From positions 5,372,504 to 5,436,503 of the forward strand of contig NC_020174.2 in NCBI RefSeq assembly GCF_000224145.3: a stretch of 64,000 nucleotides of DNA, read 5' to 3'. Of this stretch, positions 1-11,300 are shown in pieces. The notes under the pieces are model-generated. The model was not told the origin of the DNA and ran no database searches. It saw only the letters and a list, made by a program, of their open reading frames with translations. Position numbers and translations under genes: made by a program. This stretch comes from Ciona intestinalis. Taxonomy: Eukaryota; Chordata; Ascidiacea; Phlebobranchia; Cionidae. How positions within the stretch are numbered: the first letter of the stretch is position 1; each line of letters opens with the position of its first letter.

Positions 1-66
1 CAATAACACGGTAAATCTCCCTGCAACAGATCGAAGTTATAAACAACGAACTTTAAAAACGCTAGT

Positions 67-217
67 TATAGTACTGTGGGGAAAGAGTCGTGTTTTAAAC
101 AATTAACAGTGGTCTATGGGAGTCGTGAGGATACGGTTTAATAATTCTTTGAACGTTCTTTGTTTACTACAAAATAGAAAGAAAAAAAGGTGTCCCACCT
201 TCCCCCAACCTACTATA
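67..217 (+). mobile_element. MITE copy, probably in Prdx6 copy 1 intron 4
   Basis: Starts TATAGTACTGTGGGG and ends with CCCCCAACCTACTATA. Its internal blocks (GTTTTAAACAATTAACA, GTCGTGAGGATACGG, GTTCTTTGTTTACTAC) recur in many copies across the window. The 5' part is shortened compared with full-length copies of about 195 bp. Confidence 0.8.
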
Positions 218-443
218 TATATATTAAACAATTAATTGGATTTGATTTTTGTCACGTTTTCGTATTACCAGATACCTAATTATAGTTCTTATGTTCCCAT
301 AATCATATTTGAACCCTCACTTGCTACATGGTAAATTTTTTAAACATGTTATAAACATTGCCTTTACGTGTTTGAAATATAAATTATTATAACTTTACCT
401 AAAAAACTGCAAAAAAAGATATGTTTACATTTTGTAACCTTAC

Positions 444-1702
444 TTGAAATTTCTGCCAGTTGTTGCCGGATAAAGCAGTGATAGCTTCAACCGCTTATCG
501 GGTCCAATAATAAACACCTGAAATGGGCACGAAACTGAATAACAACGTATGGTAATGTAAAAGTATAGACGACTTTTGGAAATATTATTTGTGAACATAA
601 TAATAAGTTTTGTTGGAAATGTTTAGCTGTATCACATACTGTGGTTGTTTGCCAAAGTAAAACATTTGCAAACGGTATGTCGTANNNNNNNNNNNNNNNN
701 NNNNNNNNNNNNNNNNNNNNNNNNNNNNNNNNNNTGACCAATTTGCGGCTTCCAGCTGCCAGGGGAAACGGAAATTTTCCAGCCGTGGGCATTGTACAAA
801 TGGCTTGAATGTCCTATATATGTATAAAGCATTGGAGTGAATTACAAACGTGCAGAAGTATGGGAGAAATATATAAACTAAAACTACGACAAGAGCTCTC
901 AAAAGATATATAGGGTGGTTAGATAAACCACCCGTGTTGTTATAGTTTGTAAGATTGCCAATCAACATGAACTTTATCAGTAAATGGTAAAACACCGAAG
1001 GTTTTATTCTAACCTTAATCCAACCGTTATGAGAATCTACAGGATCAACAGATAGACCCATCAGCTTCACACCTCGCTTCTCAAACTCGTGATAATTTGA
1101 TGCTGCATGCCCAAGTTCTGTTGTGCATACAGGCGTGTAGTCTGCTGGGTGTGAGAAAAGAATTGCCCATCTAGAAATTAAGCAAAAAAATACATTGGAA
1201 AATGTGCCGTTTCCTTTATTAGGATGTTTTCAAAATTGTGATCGGTATTTATAATTTAATGTAATTATTTTACCATGGTATAATTGTCCCGAATATAATC
1301 TGCAGAGCTTATATATTGTTGCAGTCTAAAGGTTCGCGCGAACAGTATAATTCTCACCTTAAACTTTCATAACCTTGCGACACATATAGCGTGAGGTAGC
1401 AATTATCCGGATTAAATTTATAAAAATGAACAGTTGATAATAATAAACTTATCGTGCTTGGTAAACCATGGCTCGCAGAGACCGTAAAAAATGTATATAA
1501 GAAAAAGTTGTCAAACAGGTAAATATAACACTAAACATTTAAATTAGATGTTAAAATTATGTGTAAACTACTGTTGCAACAAATATTATGTTTTGCGAAT
1601 GTTTTTCACTCACGAGCCTTCAATGTAGTTGTAAAAATCCATCTCCCCTTCCGTAGTCGAACATTTAAAATTCGGAAAAACATCACCGAGATTGATTCCC
1701 AT
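444..1702 (-). CDS. prdx6: Prdx6-type 1-Cys peroxiredoxin, copy 1 (3' end outside window)
   Basis: Reduces hydroperoxides through a single peroxidatic cysteine. Visible exons: 1614-1702 (start, begins [14 protein letters not shown]), 1014-1170 ([16 protein letters not shown] with the peroxidatic Cys), an exon starting at 813 and running into the N gap ([11 protein letters not shown] region), and 444-517 ([20 protein letters not shown]). Sizes and phases match the two neighbouring copies where measurable (89, 157 and 74 nt). Exons 5 and 6 are not found between 1 and 443 and presumably lie off the left edge, beyond a MITE. The residue preceding N-Y-I in exon 1 is Tyr where copies 2 and 3 have His. 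The lipase-type GXSXG around SWG is not present (reads EGSWA). Confidence 0.9.
685..734. other. assembly gap (50 N)
   Basis: A run of 50 N interrupts exon 3 of Prdx6 copy 1. Fifty is a common placeholder, so the true length is unknown. The sequence just left of the gap does not read as the expected ...LTARC exon end. Confidence 0.99.
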
Positions 1703-2093
1703 TCTACTGTTTTACTCGAAATATTCGAAATACAGATTAAAAAAATGTTAATTCAATATCTGAAAAATGCAATAAATTAATTAGTCCTTTAATTTAATAG
1801 TAATTGTAATGTGCATAGAGTACAAATTGCATTGTAACGAAAGCGAAAATATTCGCCAAAAAAAACAGTTGCCGTCGATCTAACTGCATTATTTGTAATT
1901 TTGTAAACCGCACAAAAATGCTGTCCTTATAAGGCGATTCTGATAAATTTAAATAGTCAACGGTCGAAATTAATAACATCGTTTCTGCGTTTATATAGGC
2001 AAAAAAATTGACCTATGTGGCCCTATATCATTGCCAAATTATTGTTTTTATGTGTACAAGATTTAAACCGCGTTAATATTCATCTTGTCTAAA
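1703..2093. other. intergenic spacer between Prdx6 copies 1 and 2
   Basis: AT-rich, about 390 bp, with no exon-like sequence. It must hold the promoter of copy 1 and the 3' UTR end of copy 2. No clear TATA box or poly(A) signal stands out. Confidence 0.6.
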
Positions 2094-3817
2094 CTAAATT
2101 GAAGGGTCAGGTGTCAAACGAATGTAAGATTTTTTAGACGGAACTTCTGTCACTTCGAATCCTTTCGGAAAAAGTTTAACCGCTTCTTCATCACTTAACG
2201 ACGGGATCACCCTGCATTTTTCACCTTTCTGGAATATACATATTCACATATAAACATATTATCATTACGCATTACGATGCGCATGGCACCGAAATTAATT
2301 ATTTTACACATTGTTTATACCTTGATACATACGATATATATCTAAATACCAAAAAATTAGCCAACTTTCTGACCTTCCAGTTAGCTGGAGTAGCTACTTT
2401 ACTGTTTGCAGTTAACTGTAAAGAATCAATCACTCGAAGAATCTCACTGAAAAAACGCGTCGCCTTAGTATATTTCGCAATCGTTATGTGCAGACCGGTG
2501 AATATTAATCTTACTGAAAATTTCTTCCTGTTGTGGCGGGATATAATATTGATAACTTCAGCTTCTTGTCGGGGCCTATTACAAACACCTAAAGAAAATG
2601 TTATGTCGTTCAGCCGTTATTATATGTAGTAGAGTGGGGGAGACGGAGAACCTTAACACATAGTATCTAAATATTCTGATCGTGTTTTGAACAATTAAAA
2701 AAGGTACACGGGGATCGTGAGGATACGCTTTTATAATTCTTGGGGTTTTTGTTTACTATCAAATTGGGCGAGAAGTGAGAATGAAAATGTGTTCCATCTT
2801 ACCCTTACCTACTTCACTTGGTGTAAAATTAATATTTAAAAATAGGTTCGTTTCTACTTACACAACGAGCGGTTAAGGGAAGACCTGTGCTATCAACTTC
2901 ATCAGGATCTAACATGCCCAAGTCACTAAGCAACTGACGAGATACTGAAGCAAGCGGAAAAGGAAAACGCTTCTCTGACATTGAGTACAGAACTTGAATA
3001 TCCTGATTATAATGCACATTAAACTACTTCAGTATGTATAGCCGCTGGTGTTTTGGCACACATTATCATACGGATGACCTCACGCTGATGCCACGTTTGC
3101 AGCATTGGTTGCCCTGCGGCGAGATTTTTAATCTGTGTAGGATTTTCAAAGCATATATATGCCGAAGCCATATACCTATAGTATTTACAAACCGCAGTGA
3201 TAACTAAGACTTTAGAAGTAATATTAGAACTAGTGAATTATAAATCGGGCCAACCTTCACCCATCCCTTATGTGATTCTACAGAATCCACCGAAACTTCC
3301 AGCATTTTGACTCCACGCTTTTGAAACTCACAATGCTGCAATGCAGCCGCACCAAGCTCCGTACTACACACAGGAGTATAGTCGGCCGGATGTGAAAACA
3401 AAACAGCCCATCTGAAAACACAACTTTTAGAATAGTGAACTTTTAATTGAAAAAATGTTATAAATTTTGCTTATTATAAATTGTCTCTTGGGTGTGAATA
3501 CGAATTAAAAAAACGTTACCTATAAGCGTTTTAGGAGGTAATATTTACAGAAATATACAACTGTGGCCTCGCAACTATAATAAAGCGTTGATAGTTCTTG
3601 AAAACTAGATCAGGATGTATAAGATTTGGATGCTAACAGTAACCCATCTTACCCCACAGTATACTGTATGAAGGAATTTTCAATTTTGAATAAAGAAATT
3701 ATTCATGAACTTTTAATAACCAACTTACGAGTCTTTTATGTATTCGTGAAAGTTTAAATCCCCTTCAGTTGTTTTGCAGTCAAAGTTTGGAAAAACTTGC
3801 CCAAGATTGATTCCCAT
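2094..3817 (-). CDS. prdx6: Prdx6-type 1-Cys peroxiredoxin, copy 2
   Basis: Complete six-exon gene: 3729-3817, 3255-3411, 2862-3002, 2515-2588, 2374-2446 and 2094-2228. The phases close to 669 nt, or 222 residues, the usual family length (human 224). Seen: N-terminal thioredoxin-fold strand; [16 protein letters not shown] with the peroxidatic Cys and the conserved FSHP His; [43 protein letters not shown]-terminal FPKGF and IRLTPDPS. The residues around the Ser of the mammalian phospholipase site are KDSWA, so GXSXG is absent. It likely retains peroxidase activity and lacks the phospholipase A2 activity of the mammalian enzyme (inference). A MITE lies in intron 3. Confidence 0.94.
2623..2815 (+). 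mobile_element. MITE copy in Prdx6 copy 2 intron 3
   Basis: Full-length but diverged member: begins TATGTAGTAGAGTGGGGG, carries the ATATTCTGATCGTGTTTTGAAC and TCGTGAGGATACG blocks in shared order, and ends TTACCCTTACCTACTTC. Confidence 0.8.
3600..3667 (-). mobile_element. MITE terminal fragment in Prdx6 copy 2 intron 1
   Basis: Contains ACTAGATCAGGATGTATAAG followed by CCCATCTTACCCCACAGTATA. These are the reverse-orientation 3' half and terminal repeat of the family; the rest is missing. Confidence 0.5.
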
Positions 3818-4753
3818 TTTTCATTAACCAGCACTAAACCTTTACACAACTGCACACAGTCGTTTAGTGATAGTCGCTGGGTGGTGCTATAGTGCATGCC
3901 TATACCATTTAACACTTTGTTGGCCCTTACATGCTAGTTCTGCTATTTATCGCCAAAATACAATGACATTTCGTCCTATTAACTTACAACACAGGAAACA
4001 GTTGCAGCAGTTTCGTTTACACGAATTGCAGCGAGACAAACTCAAAGTACAAAGTTTATCGCCGATTAGCAAATAGATACGTCATACTGCAAACTCGATA
4101 CTCACGTGGCATGATTCGAATCACGTACGTCGCACATGGAGTTATGATGTTATCAGTAATCGGTGGCGCCGAATCTCTAACTTTAGGTACACAGATAAAG
4201 CTTGGCAGGGCAATGGCTTACATTACGTAGCCTATAGTGGCGCCACAACATGTAATGGCGCTACATTAAGATTGGTCGGGAGTTAAACGGATGGTTAACG
4301 GAGAAGCGAAGCGTGAATAAAAATACACTTGGCTACCCACCGACTCTTGTACATTTAAATGGTGCATAAGTTTTTCAACGTGGACTTCAGCACAAACACA
4401 TACATTACTTACAATTGGAAACATTCGACAGAGGCAGCTGGTAGCAATGGTTACTTTGTTGATGAAACTCTTTTCTTCTAATGAAGAATCCTGGTTTAGT
4501 GGTTTCTATAATCCTGAAAACTCTTTTTTAAACTTTTAACGATACAACATAGCAGTAAAGGGCATGAACTTCATATTATGTATTAATTAGTTTGACATGA
4601 TTACATCAATTAATTACTTTACAATCTAGAATTGCATAAACACAAGTTGAGCAATAGGTACATTTGATTACAAGGCAAGCTGGTAAGTATGGATACAATT
4701 CTAATTGTCTCAAAAGGAATGTTTAGGTGTCTGTACAGGTTCCGAATGTGACT
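3818..4753. other. intergenic spacer between Prdx6 copies 2 and 3
   Basis: Nothing exon-like was found. A plus-strand open frame at 3867-4076 has no splice-site support or recognisable domain. The 4180-4260 stretch has two short near-repeats of GGCGCC/GGCGCTAC type. The promoter of copy 2 and the 3' UTR of copy 3 must be here. Confidence 0.55.
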
Positions 4754-6943
4754 TTATTTTGAAGGGTCTGGTGTCAAACGAATGTAACTTTTCTTGGATG
4801 GAACTTCAGTGACTTTAAATCCTTTCGGAAAGAGCTCAGTTGCTTGTGCATCACTTAACGATGGAACAACCATGCAATCTTCACCGCTCTGTTGCAATAA
4901 GTATTATTTATACGGTAATTAATAGTGTGGTTTATATATACATATATACCTTCCAGTTGGCTGGAGTGGCCACCTTCTTAGTTGCAGTGAGTTGAAGGGA
5001 ATCAATCACACGAATAATTTCACTGACAAATAAGAAAGAAATGAAAAAGTTATGTTGATTTTTGAACAGGTATTTTACTGACGAAAAAGATTAAAATTTT
5101 TATGTTTATGGCAACTTTTTGTCTTCCAAAGTGTCTTTACACTATGTTATCTTTATAATGGTGACCAAATGTAAGCTCTTGCTTACAAACATATTTCTAA
5201 CTATACACTCAAATCTAAAAATAGGTCCACATCATCACATGTATGTCTGAATAAAGAAAAAAGCACAGATAAGCAAACAGATATCTGATAAAACCCATGT
5301 TTTATCATCAGCTGGTGCCACAGGGCAAGTTTAACCACTATTAATCAAACCAGGGAAAACCAGTACTTGAAATTTCTGCCAGTGGTAGCAGGGTAGAGTA
5401 AAGACAACTTCAGCTTCTTATCAGGTCCAATGATGAACACCTGTTAGACACAGCATGGTACAACATTACTGATTCAGATTTACAGTGTATAATATTACGA
5501 AGAGTTCTTGGTAATTTAATGACAATGTCACTAATCAAACAGATAAACAACAGTAGTATTACACGACTGTTTGTAGTGACATACACTTGGTGCAGTAAAT
5601 AAACTTAAAGAACACACTATTTTATGGCCAGGATTCTATACAAGTTTTAATGTTGTTCAATATGTTGTTTAAGTACTTTTTAAGCAAAACTGAGTATGAA
5701 AAATATTCGATATGGCGAAAGAACAAAGATAAATTAAGTTATTTGTTTTCAGCTATTGGCATAACATCAGGAATGTCATGCCACCTCCACTTTTCCAACA
5801 AGTGTAACATCATATGTTTTAGTATGGCATTTTTAAACTCAAAATAGCTTTTTCTCTGTATTCAAACAAGCAGAGCCAAAGTATACATGGACAGTATTTA
5901 GTAGTTCAGTACAATAATCAATATGGTTTCCAGTGTTTAAAAATTATAGTAAGTTGTAACTGCATTTTAGCAAAGTCACCCTAGGTCAGTGCAAAATTCA
6001 AACAACCTACACCTGGGTATGTATCGTAAACTGTGAGTCAGAGAACTAATACAGTAATAATGCAGATTTAAATCGTTTTTATGATTTCTGACAAAAAACT
6101 TACACAGCGAGCAGTGAGTGCCATGCCAGATGCATCAACCTCGTCTGGGTCCAACATACCAAGATCCGCTGCAGTTTGCCGGGTGCCTGCAATGATTGGA
6201 TACGGGAATTCTCCTTGCAATCCAGCGTAAGATTGAATGTCCTGCATGGAAGTGAAATCAAATATTTGGTGGAATATGATGTTAAAAGCAGTTGCAGGCA
6301 ATGTTTTATAAGTCATTAAAATTAGGATACGCTAGGAGGAATGGACGTTTGATACTTTGTGATCTCTATGATACTCTCACCGCCTTACAGTTTGGCATAT
6401 ATTAACCTAGGGCGATTACATTAAAATATACAATGTTAACAATTTCTTATAACCTTAATCCAGCCATTGTGAGAATCCACAGAGTCGATTGAGAGACCAA
6501 TCATTTTGACACCTCTGGCATCAAATTCTGGCTTTAGTTGAGCTGCTGTACCCAATTCAGTTGTACAGACAGGGGTGTAGTCAGCAGGGTGGGAAAATAA
6601 GATGGACCAACTGGGAATCAGGTTAAAAAATAAACTTGATTACAAAGCTATTAAACTAAAAATAACTGTAAACATGCTTATACACTAAATCCTAAAGGTA
6701 TACCAGAAAACATATAATATATATATAAATATTGAAATAAAAATACACAAAAATCTTAAACTACATGGAGTAAATGCCTGTTACATATGCAATGCCAAAA
6801 AATAAGTTAATTGTAAAAATCAAACCCTTCTGATTTATAAAATGAATAACTTACGATTCATTGATGAAGTCATGCAGTTTGTAATCTCCTTTGGTTGTTT
6901 TGCAGTCGATATTTGGGAAAACTTGTCCAAGATTGACTCCCAT
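4754..6943 (-). CDS. prdx6: Prdx6-type 1-Cys peroxiredoxin, copy 3
   Basis: Complete gene with exons 6855-6943, 6454-6610, 6104-6241, 5367-5440, 4950-5022 and 4754-4888, joining to 666 nt (221 residues). Peroxidatic motif TPVCTTELG is intact. [32 protein letters not shown] and the C-terminal FPKGF / IRLTPDPSK blocks follow. The Ser region reads NESWS, again without GXSXG. Exon 3 is one codon shorter than in copy 2; all other exon sizes are identical, so the triplication kept every intron position. It is the outermost (5') gene of the tandem array, and its upstream region faces the RGS gene 3' end. Confidence 0.94.
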
Positions 6944-8306
6944 GTTGTTGGATTAAAGATTTATAATTGCAAATCAAGTTATAACTGAACCAAGCTAAAA
7001 AAGTAATTTTATAAGAATGCAAAAACGGCTGCGCTTTTCAGTTATAAATATACTTAACAGACAAAGTGGCAAGTGACATGCAAAACACTCTTCGTCATCA
7101 GACACATGTATTCTGTTGCAACTACCGTGCTGCTGACTTCCGGCGAATTTATTTATTGACCTAAAACGTGGCACAACAACCCGCAACGGCTAAATTTAAA
7201 TTTGCCACTTTTGCAAGAGTGAAATTTTGCTTTGCCGGTGCCGCAAGCAGATAGTTTGCTAAAGAATACCGTTCTGCTTGATGAGCTGGGAGATTTACAA
7301 ACGGAGAAAAACGCTCTGGTAAATGTCTGCTTCTGTACACAGTCACACACACACCCATCCGTTGTTGACATTGTGCGCCCTATTGTTCAGTTGCGCCCGA
7401 AAGCTTATTTAACCCTAAAGTACAGAACATTGTGTTGCACAATAAATGTCGTATACTGTTCTGACTGAGGTCTAGACCAGATTTTTGATGCTTTGTCTAT
7501 AAAACGTGACAAGGTCACCAACATGGCGTCCTCGGTTATAGACCACAACGTTTTTCAAAGAAACAACAGTTCTGTAGCGCCACCATAAGGAGCGTAAAAT
7601 TCTAGTTTTAAAACCCTTCACGCGCTATAGAGCAATACGGTAATCAATGTATTTTGGTTCGACTAAAATATACTATCATAGTCGTAGTATTCTGTTTTAT
7701 TATATTATATGTGGGTGATGTACTTGTCGATGACCTAAGATTTTGGCCCATTACCAAAACACCCAGGTCGCCCATAAGTCTTTTATGCGGGCAGTGTCGC
7801 CGACTCCATCTGCGAGACATTGCCCACCGACTCCGTAGCATTCAAACAATGTTCTCAATATTTCTTGCCGAATAAAAAGCCAGTAAGTCGTGCAACCATT
7901 TCGTGGTGCTATGTATTTGAAGATTGTGCAGTTTTAAATAGGTAACAGTAAAATCAACGTTGACGCTGTTTCTTAAAATAAGCAAAAATCGAAATGGAAA
8001 AGAAGGATGTAGCACTGGACGTTGGGTTCGTCGGAAAGTGTATATAAAAATGCGAATGCTAAAGCTGGAACTGTGTTGGATTGTAAGTAAAGCACGAGTG
8101 TCTTCTATGAAGTTGGATGTGCACAATTGCGAGTGTTGTGCAAAGTTTTTATCGAATGTGCTCCAGCGAACAAACGGAATGTTTGTTTTGATTCGGCCAG
8201 TGGTGAGCTTCTCTGCACCAAGGCCGCCATAACTCTTGGATGGAGTCGCGCGTCAAATCCGCCGCTTGAGTATGTGTCAAGGTCGACAACAACTGTTCAG
8301 GTCGAA
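6944..8306. other. intergenic: Prdx6 copy 3 promoter side and RGS 3' flank
   Basis: Several short overlapping open frames lie on both strands here, but none begins at an ATG with coding character and none has a recognisable domain. Part of it (about 7700-8306) is probably RGS 3' UTR: a TTTATT (minus-strand AATAAA) sits near 7695. Confidence 0.45.
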
Positions 8307-11300
8307 TCACGTATATTTGGTAGGGTTTTGCAATCGCAAGACGTAGCCATTGTTCGAGTTGTCATTTTCAGAGTTCTTCGATGAGGTACGAGGGCTAGGG
8401 GTTTTGTTTGGTAACAAATTCCCGAACAACAGTTCCAGCGAGCTTTTCTTTTTCGATGCTTCTTTAAAATAGCTTGAAAGTATGAAGCGGGGAAACGAGT
8501 CGTTTTCCATGATGGAGTAAATATATCTTTGAGCGTTGTCGAACACATTACATGGAAGTGGGTCACCACTGGTGAGAGCAAGTGTGATCTGTCTTCTTGT
8601 GACGTGGTCTATGTTCACCTATTAAAAAGGAAACCATGGTCAACCAGGTGCATATTTGGTATCTGAGGTTAATACTGGTTTAAAGATGGGCGTAAAGAGT
8701 TACTGGAATCCTTAGGTAAATTTCAGTAATCGTAAACTTGTTGACTCGCGTACGGCTTATAGGTAACATGGATTTACGTTCGGTGTCATATAATAAAACT
8801 TTTTCTTACAAGACAATAACCATTTTAAAGAATCCTAACTTGGATGTTTAAACGCATTGACGTAGGTTAACCAATAAAATTCTCAGCGTGTGTGGGAGTT
8901 ATAAAACTTGTTCCAGAAATAAATATAAGTGCGCGTAGCATCGTTTAAATCAGGCATGTTATGTGTGGGTGACCTTTTGGGTAACGCAGTAACGTGGTTG
9001 TGCTTTGAATTCATTGCGTAAATGCGTGAAAATATTGTATATATCTACGTAGAAGCGTGGTTCGTTAATAGAATCCTGCAACTAAAGCTAGCGCCACTCA
9101 TGTAAAGAATCTAAACTAAGAATCAAGGCACGCCACGTCGCGTCCGGTCTACAATTATTTTTAGACACTGACTGACGCGCAACCATCGACACAACCGCTC
9201 TAATGAATGGAAACAGAGGGCAAGCCATATGGTCAATAGGACTGTACAGTTGCAAAAATAGGCTTGTGCTGCGCACAGAACACCGTTTGACGTGTGTTAT
9301 GCTTTAAGCTGATTCATTTATTTTGATTATTCGAGTTAAAATACCTGATTTTCTGACATAGGAGACACAAAGGTTTGGTAAATTGTCTCCGCGTCCTGGC
9401 CTCGCTGTGCAGTTCGTTTCACTTTTCGGTATTGCTCGCAAGAGCACCAGAATTCGAGGTTTTCAGAGCTAAATTCGGACTCCAGGAAGTTTTTAAAAGA
9501 CATCCGCAATTCTGTAAAATAATAAATAATATTTACTTGCGGCCAAATAAAGCAATTCTCGGGGGTGGCGTAGGACGCTAAATATGATGACAAGACTTAC
9601 TGACGGGCTATTGTCTTCGCCAACTAATTTACATATTGAGCACAAGGCTTTACTTGAAAATATAAACCAAATATGGCCAAAATCATAGGTCCTTAGGCGG
9701 TATATGGCCCAAACACTATACGAACTTCACACATATACAGAATAGAACAATATTTACAATGTAAATCTCAAGAAAACCAAATACTTACTTTTATTATCGA
9801 GGACATCAGCAAGCGTGTATGATGGGATACTTGCAGGTCTTGGTCTGCAAAAAGCAAGTCATTATTACTATGTTTAAAATATAAGCATAATATAATATCA
9901 CCAGATGGGCGAAATCCACAGTATAGTTACATAAATTTGAAATTTTACTCACCGACGCATGATAGAAGTTCCTTGATTACCAAAAAATAAAGATTTTGGT
10001 CTCTGTCGTCTGCCCGGGCTACGGTGCGTGTTTTCTCCGCCAATTGATTTTTCGTTAAACAGTTTCAACAGTTGGGGTGCGCTACGGTGGTTCGTGTCTT
10101 GCTTTGATGTCGTGAGCGAATTTTGTTCTTTTCTCAGCTTGACTGTCGTTGATTTCTTTTCTTTGCTCGTTTCTTTAGCTTTCGGTTGTATATTGCTTAG
10201 ACTAATTTTTCTATATTTGCCGAAAGCTCTGAAAAAAAACACATACCAATTAAAAATTAGGATCCTATTTTGTAATGCTGCAGTAAGGTTAAATACATGA
10301 CTACCTATAAACAATAACCTTACACATCTAGAGACGACATGTGTCTGATGAATAATCAAACGCTGGGTTGGTATTTATATCAAGGCTGACTAAGTGGGAG
10401 AGAAAAAGAAAAAAAAAGTGAGACAGCTTCTCTTTGTTTCTCTTTCTCACTCTTTTTCTCCCTGGCTTTCTGTTTTGGCGCACCACACGCTTACGTCAAC
10501 CAGACTTCTAAAACGCGGAATAAATTTAAAATTATTTAGCCCTTGAATCTGTCTACAACGACAGGTACCTGTAAACTGACTGGGTGATTAATTGTCGATG
10601 CCCCGGCAATTCTATTTGGGATAACCGGCACACGAACAACATCACGTACACACACTACACAAACATGAGGCTTATCACCACTGTCCACGTTGGTAATTAC
10701 CGATAAGTAAAACACATATACCCCGTGTTCGAGTCAAAAAACATTATCCTTTCATGTTTCCTTCATGGACAGAACTAATCATGGCGTCAGCAAAAACAGA
10801 ACAAGTTCTTACAAGTTATGTTTCACTCAAACCCCTTTGAGTGGGGAGCCAATAACATGCTAGAGTTTTCGTAACAGTTTACCATTTATTAGTATACTAA
10901 TTTGTTACAAAGTTTACTGATACAGAAAAATAAAACGTACGGGCATAAGCGGTTATAACGTGCTTATGTAGTTATTAAAATCTATAACGTCGGTTCACCT
11001 CCCGCAACACAAAACTATAGCTTTCTAATTACAAGCATCCTGTTTGGAATATAGAACGTGAAATTAGGAGGTACACTTACACAGTAAACAGTCAAGCAAA
11101 TATTCATGAGAAATGCGATATACGGAAACGACGTGTTTAGCTGCACATTACGGTCACGAGCCAGTCAGCTAAAATTTTCGTCAAAAACCCCACGGGATGA
11201 AAGAAGATAAAATGTAATTATTTCTTAATTAATAAAACACAATTAAAGAAAACGGAAACAAGTTGGACAGGAAATATCCGCACAGGAAGTTGTCATTGGA

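Noticed and set aside
7232..7468. Plus-strand open frame opposite the Prdx6 promoter side
   Set aside because: It begins at TTG, has no ATG or upstream exon and no recognisable family.
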